A stretch of DNA of 64,000 nucleotides, taken from NCBI RefSeq assembly GCF_013364195.1, contig NZ_CP054918.1, positions 1,415,001 through 1,479,000 on the forward strand, in the 5' to 3' direction. The stretch comes from Streptomyces sp. NA04227 (GTDB lineage: Bacteria > Actinomycetota > Actinomycetes > Streptomycetales > Streptomycetaceae). Shown here one piece after another: positions 61,160 through 64,000 of this stretch. The position numbers and the translations under genes were made by a program. Numbering within the stretch: the stretch's first letter is position 1; every line of letters starts with the position of its first letter. The notes below the pieces were generated by a model. That model worked only from the letters and a program-made list of their open reading frames with translations, made no database searches and was not told the DNA's origin.

Positions 61160-62101
61160 TCAGCCCTGCCGGGCCAGGTCCGCCGCGCCGACCAGTCCGG
61201 CCTTGTTGCCGAGTTGGGCGGCGAGTACCTGGGCGTGCGGCCGCCACTTGGCGCCGATGAGCCAGCGGCGGAAGGACTTGCGGATGGGGTCGAGGACCAG
61301 GTCGCCCTCGTCGGAGACACCGCCGCCGACGATGAACGCCGAGGGGTCGAAGAGCGAGGCGAGGTCGGCCAGGCCCGCCCCGGCCCAGCGGGCCAGCTCA
61401 CGGAAGGAGTCGACGGCGACCGGGTCGCCCTGCCGGGCGGCGAGGCTGATGTGCCTGCCCTCGATGCCGTCGGCGGTGCCGTCGCCGAGGCCGAGCAGTA
61501 CGGCGGCGTTCTCCGGGGTGGCGAGGGCGCGCTGGCGTGCGTAGCGCACCAGCGCGCGGCCGGAGGCGTACTGCTCCCAGCAGCCCTGGCTGCCGCAGCC
61601 GCACAGCAGTCCGTCCGGGACCACCCGGATGTGGCCGAACTCGGCGGCCACCCCGAACCGGCCGCGGCGCAGCTTGTTGCCCATGATGATGCCGCCGCCC
61701 AGGCCGGTGCCCAGGGTGATGCAGATGACGTCCTCGTGGCCCTGGCCCGCGCCGAAGCGGTACTCGCCCCAGGCGGCGGCGTTGGCGTCGTTCTCGACCA
61801 CCACGGGCAGGCCGACCCGCTGCTCGACCTTGTCCTTGAGCGGTTCGTGCCGCCAGTGGATGTTGGGCGCGAACAGGACCGTCGCGCACTTCTCGTCCAC
61901 GTAGCCCGCCGCGCCGATGCCGACGGCCTCGATGTCGTGACCCTTGCCCGCCCCGATGACCGCGGCGGCGATGGCCTCCACGATGCCCTCGGCGGTCGGC
62001 GGGGTGGGCACCGTGTGCGTTTCGAGGATCGCCCCCGACTCGTCGACCACACCGGCCGCGATCTTGGTACCGCCGATGTCTACGCCGATGGTGAGTCCCA
62101 T
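61160..62101 (-). CDS. glkA: ROK family glucose kinase GlkA
   Basis: GlkA phosphorylates glucose and is central to carbon catabolite repression in Streptomyces. The 313-residue ROK protein has the phosphate loop GVDIGGTKIAAGVVDESG, ENDANAAAWGEYRFG (catalytic Asp), TLGTGLGGGIIMG and the zinc/cysteine motif CGCGSQGCWEQYASG (about 170-184). EFGHIRV precedes it with a metal His. AGGGA lies upstream of the ATG. The 197-base gap upstream contains no gene and no evident regulatory motif. Confidence 0.96.
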   Translation of the reverse strand: MGLTIGVDIGGTKIAAGVVDESGAILETHTVPTPPTAEGIVEAIAAAVIGAGKGHDIEAVGIGAAGYVDEKCATVLFAPNIHWRHEPLKDKVEQRVGLPVVVENDANAAAWGEYRFGAGQGHEDVICITLGTGLGGGIIMGNKLRRGRFGVAAEFGHIRVVPDGLLCGCGSQGCWEQYASGRALVRYARQRALATPENAAVLLGLGDGTADGIEGRHISLAARQGDPVAVDSFRELARWAGAGLADLASLFDPSAFIVGGGVSDEGDLVLDPIRKSFRRWLIGAKWRPHAQVLAAQLGNKAGLVGAADLARQG

Positions 62102-62298
62102 GTGTCCCTACAGTCAGAAGTCGGCCGCGTGAGCGCGCACGGCTCCGTCGCCGTGTCGCGTGCGTGGACACCTTTCCGCCGATGCCGGTGGGGACGCGCC
62201 AGAAACGCAGTCACGCGCGGGCATCAAGGCGACGGCGTCGCGGCAAACGCTACCGGAGCCACGGGCCGGTCACGGTCAGTGCGGGCCGGACGACGGGG

Positions 62299-62826
62299 TC
62301 AGTCCAGGTCGATGTGCTCGCCCGGGCCGAGGCCGTCGTCGCGGGGGTCGTCCCCGCCCTTGCCGCGTGCGGTGTCGTCCGGGTCGCCGAGGCCGGTGCT
62401 CTTCTCCCGGGTCCAGCGGTTCTCCTGCTGGGAAACGGCCGAGCGGTAGGCCGCGAGCAGTTCCGATCCTGCCGCGGCGAGGTGGTCGAAGACCTGCGGG
62501 TTGCGCTCGACGACGGGTTCGACGGCCGCTCTGGCCTGCCGCACCACCTGGCGTACGGCCTGCTGCGCGGCGCCCTGACCGGCCGGTCCGAGCAGCGGGC
62601 CGCCGATCTCGGAGAGCTTCTCGCCCACGGCGTCGACCAGTTTCAGGAGTTCCTCGGCCGCCGAGCCGGGTTCCCGCCCCGTGCGGGCCCGCTGCCGCGC
62701 CCGCTCCGCGGCGAGGTCCTCGGCACAGGCCTTCGCCCAGGCGTCCGCGTCGGTCGCCCCGGCGGGCTCGGCGGTTTCGGCGGCCTCGGCGGGCTCGTCC
62801 GCCGGGCGCTCGGTGGCATCACTCAT
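62299..62826 (-). CDS. DUF5304 domain protein
   Basis: This 175-residue hydrophilic protein is of unknown function. The N-terminal 50 residues are Ala/Glu/Asp-rich. The middle (AAEELLKLVDAVGEKLSEIGG, QGAAQQAVRQVVRQARAAVEPVVERNPQVFDHL, split over helices) is predicted to be helical and is the DUF5304 core found in Streptomyces near glkA. The tail is acidic. It lies downstream of the ArsA-like gene, probably in the same operon. The ATG at 62826 fits the family. Confidence 0.82.
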   Translation of the reverse strand: MSDATERPADEPAEAAETAEPAGATDADAWAKACAEDLAAERARQRARTGREPGSAAEELLKLVDAVGEKLSEIGGPLLGPAGQGAAQQAVRQVVRQARAAVEPVVERNPQVFDHLAAAGSELLAAYRSAVSQQENRWTREKSTGLGDPDDTARGKGGDDPRDDGLGPGEHIDLD

Positions 62827-62945
62827 GACGGGCAGGCACTTCCCTCGTCCGCGTGGGCCCGGGCCGGGCCCTGGGTTCTCGTACCTTCGACGGTACCGGA
62901 CCGCCCCCGGCAACCGACCGCTGCGGGCCCCGGTTCCGGCCGCGC

Positions 62946-63998
62946 TCAGCGTTCCTTCGGCCAGAGGTCGGGGTCGGGCGCGAACCGCAGTTCCAGTACG
63001 CCCTCGCGCAGCGCCGCACCGGCCACCCGGCAGCGCCGCAGCGCCGAGGGCAGCGGCACGATCCGGCGGAACGGGCCCACGGAGAGCGCCAGTTCGGTGC
63101 CCCGCCGGACCAGATCGAGCTCCCCGCGTACGGCACCGGGCAGCGGGATCCGCCACAGCAGCAGCCCGTCCTCGGCGAGGCGGTCGCGTACCGGCCAAGG
63201 GTCGTCGCGCTCCGGCCAGGAGTCGTCTCGATCCGGCCGGGCGAGCGGCCCTTCTCCGCCCAACAACCTCTGTCCGCCGAGGAGTTGATCCGCGCCCGGT
63301 ACGGCAAGGGCGGCCAGGTCGTCGGTGCCCTGCGGGTCGTGGCCCAGGTGCGGCACCTCGGTCGGGAACGGTCCGCCGTCCGCGGGCCACCAGCCGCAGT
63401 CCCGCCACTCGGCCAGGGTCTTGCGCTGCTGTACGAGGAGGGCCTCGCCCCAGGGGCCGTGGGCGCCGGACGGCAGCAGCCGGTTGGCGGCCAGGGCGCG
63501 GACGTCGAGGAGATGCAGGGCCAGCCCGGCGACGGCGGTACGGACCGCCTCGGCGGCGGCCGGGCCGGGCTCGGCCACCAGGAGGACACCGGTGTCCGGG
63601 CTCTCCACCAGGGCCTGGGCGGCGGCGAGTTCACCGTCCCAGCGGGCGGCCATCGCGTACAGCGCCTCGGCGGGCAGCGGGACCCCGGCGAGCCGCCCGA
63701 GCACCGGCCGCAGCGCCCTGGCGGCCTGCCGCTCGGGCGGCAGGAGCCGCTGGAGGTAGCGCCGCAGCTGGGCGGGCAGCGCGAGCGCCGCGAGGGCCTC
63801 GACCACGGGCGGCAGGTCGACGACGAGGAGTTCGCAGGCGAGGGGGTCGTCGGCCCGGAGATCACCGGCGCGGAGGTGACCGGCGCGGAGGTCGTCGGCG
63901 TGCGGTTCGCCCGAGAGGGGCTCGCTGGAGAGGGGCTCGCTGGAAGGGCGTTCACCGGCGAGGGCCTGGGCGGCGTCGGCGGGCCGGGCGGCGCGAGC
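62946..63998 (-). CDS. ArsA-like P-loop ATPase (N-terminus outside window)
   Basis: The visible 350 residues are the C-terminal part of an ArsA/GET3-related ATPase. The segment CELLVVDLPPVVEALAAL includes the Walker-B-like strand and the following Pro-Pro; the P-loop would lie beyond base 64000. Further segments are GGPFPTEVPHLGHDPQGTDDLAAL and a C-terminal alpha-crystallin-like region LLLWRIPLPGAVRGELDLVRRGTEL. The frame remains open to the window edge. Tandem repeats and repeats of the type WPERDD occur inside. In-frame starts at 63806 and elsewhere are internal. Assignment to the ArsA family is probable. Confidence 0.75.
   Translation of the reverse strand, partial: ARAARPADAAQALAGERPSSEPLSSEPLSGEPHADDLRAGHLRAGDLRADDPLACELLVVDLPPVVEALAALALPAQLRRYLQRLLPPERQAARALRPVLGRLAGVPLPAEALYAMAARWDGELAAAQALVESPDTGVLLVAEPGPAAAEAVRTAVAGLALHLLDVRALAANRLLPSGAHGPWGEALLVQQRKTLAEWRDCGWWPADGGPFPTEVPHLGHDPQGTDDLAALAVPGADQLLGGQRLLGGEGPLARPDRDDSWPERDDPWPVRDRLAEDGLLLWRIPLPGAVRGELDLVRRGTELALSVGPFRRIVPLPSALRRCRVAGAALREGVLELRFAPDPDLWPKER
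63856..63942. repeat. In-frame 15-bp tandem repeats in the ArsA-like gene
   Basis: Three imperfect 15-base units of CGGAGGTGACCGGCG (63856-63900) and two exact units of GAGAGGGGCTCGCTG (63913-63942) lie side by side. They encode a disordered insertion (LRAG and SEPLS repeats) just before the Walker-B strand. Confidence 0.8.
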
Positions 63999-64000
63999 CG

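Overview
The window is one contiguous stretch of a high-GC actinobacterial chromosome, almost certainly Streptomyces. The evidence is the very high GC with strong third-position GC bias, frequent GTG starts and GTGA/ATGA stop-start overlaps, several starts that look leaderless, perfect TTGTCCACA DnaA boxes, and a gene order that (from memory, not checked) follows the Streptomyces coelicolor block from yggT/sepF/ftsZ through glkA. Nothing suggests an integrated phage, an intact insertion sequence, a CRISPR array or a specialised-metabolite cluster. No tRNA or rRNA gene was recognised.

Bases 1-17050 hold the division and cell-wall (dcw) cluster, all on the minus strand. In transcription order it reads rsmH, ftsL, ftsI, murE, murF, mraY, murD, ftsW, murG, ftsQ, ftsZ, pgeF, yggS, sepF, yggT (cut by the window edge). 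It makes the lipid-linked peptidoglycan precursor and the septal machinery. A promoter with a roughly 260-nt leader lies upstream of rsmH, and a separate regulatory region precedes ftsZ. No mraZ is present.

Bases 17200-30600 hold a short beta-carbonic anhydrase, an intergenic pair of DnaA boxes, a MoxR / DUF58 / transglutaminase operon, a DUF3040 membrane protein, a methyltransferase, an SAV_6107-type HEPN protein, an operon of degenerate ABC ATPase + YhgE/Pip membrane protein + TetR regulator behind a 30-bp palindrome, and a DUF4126 membrane protein with a MacR-like box upstream.

Bases 30600-47450 hold a phytoene-desaturase-like oxidoreductase, a secreted SGNH hydrolase, a flavin-fold oxidase, a membrane protein with a long Tyr/Gly/Pro-rich tail, metF, thiE, an Rv2175c-like DNA-binding protein, a ferredoxin-reductase-like enzyme, a TPP riboswitch followed by thiO-thiS-thiG, a PASTA-domain Ser/Thr kinase (PknL type), endonuclease IV, a sulfite-oxidase-like molybdoenzyme, bacterioferritin and a Bfd-type [2Fe-2S] protein with an iron box.

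Bases 47650-64000 hold class II DAHP synthase, an SRPBCC-DUF2867 protein divergent from a TetR gene over a palindromic operator, a fused anthranilate synthase TrpEG behind a Trp-Trp-Trp leader-peptide attenuator, phosphofructokinase, a PRC/DUF2382 stress protein, the plsC-macS-macR operon, a carboxylesterase, an acidic membrane protein, an EEP-family hydrolase, glucose kinase GlkA, a DUF5304 protein and a partial ArsA-like ATPase.

The most interesting points are cis-regulatory: the candidate terminator-containing leader of the dcw operon, the paired DnaA boxes, the MacR-like box, the TetR palindrome beside a degenerate ABC ATPase, and the leaderless trp attenuator. No wholly new multi-gene system could be shown from sequence alone.
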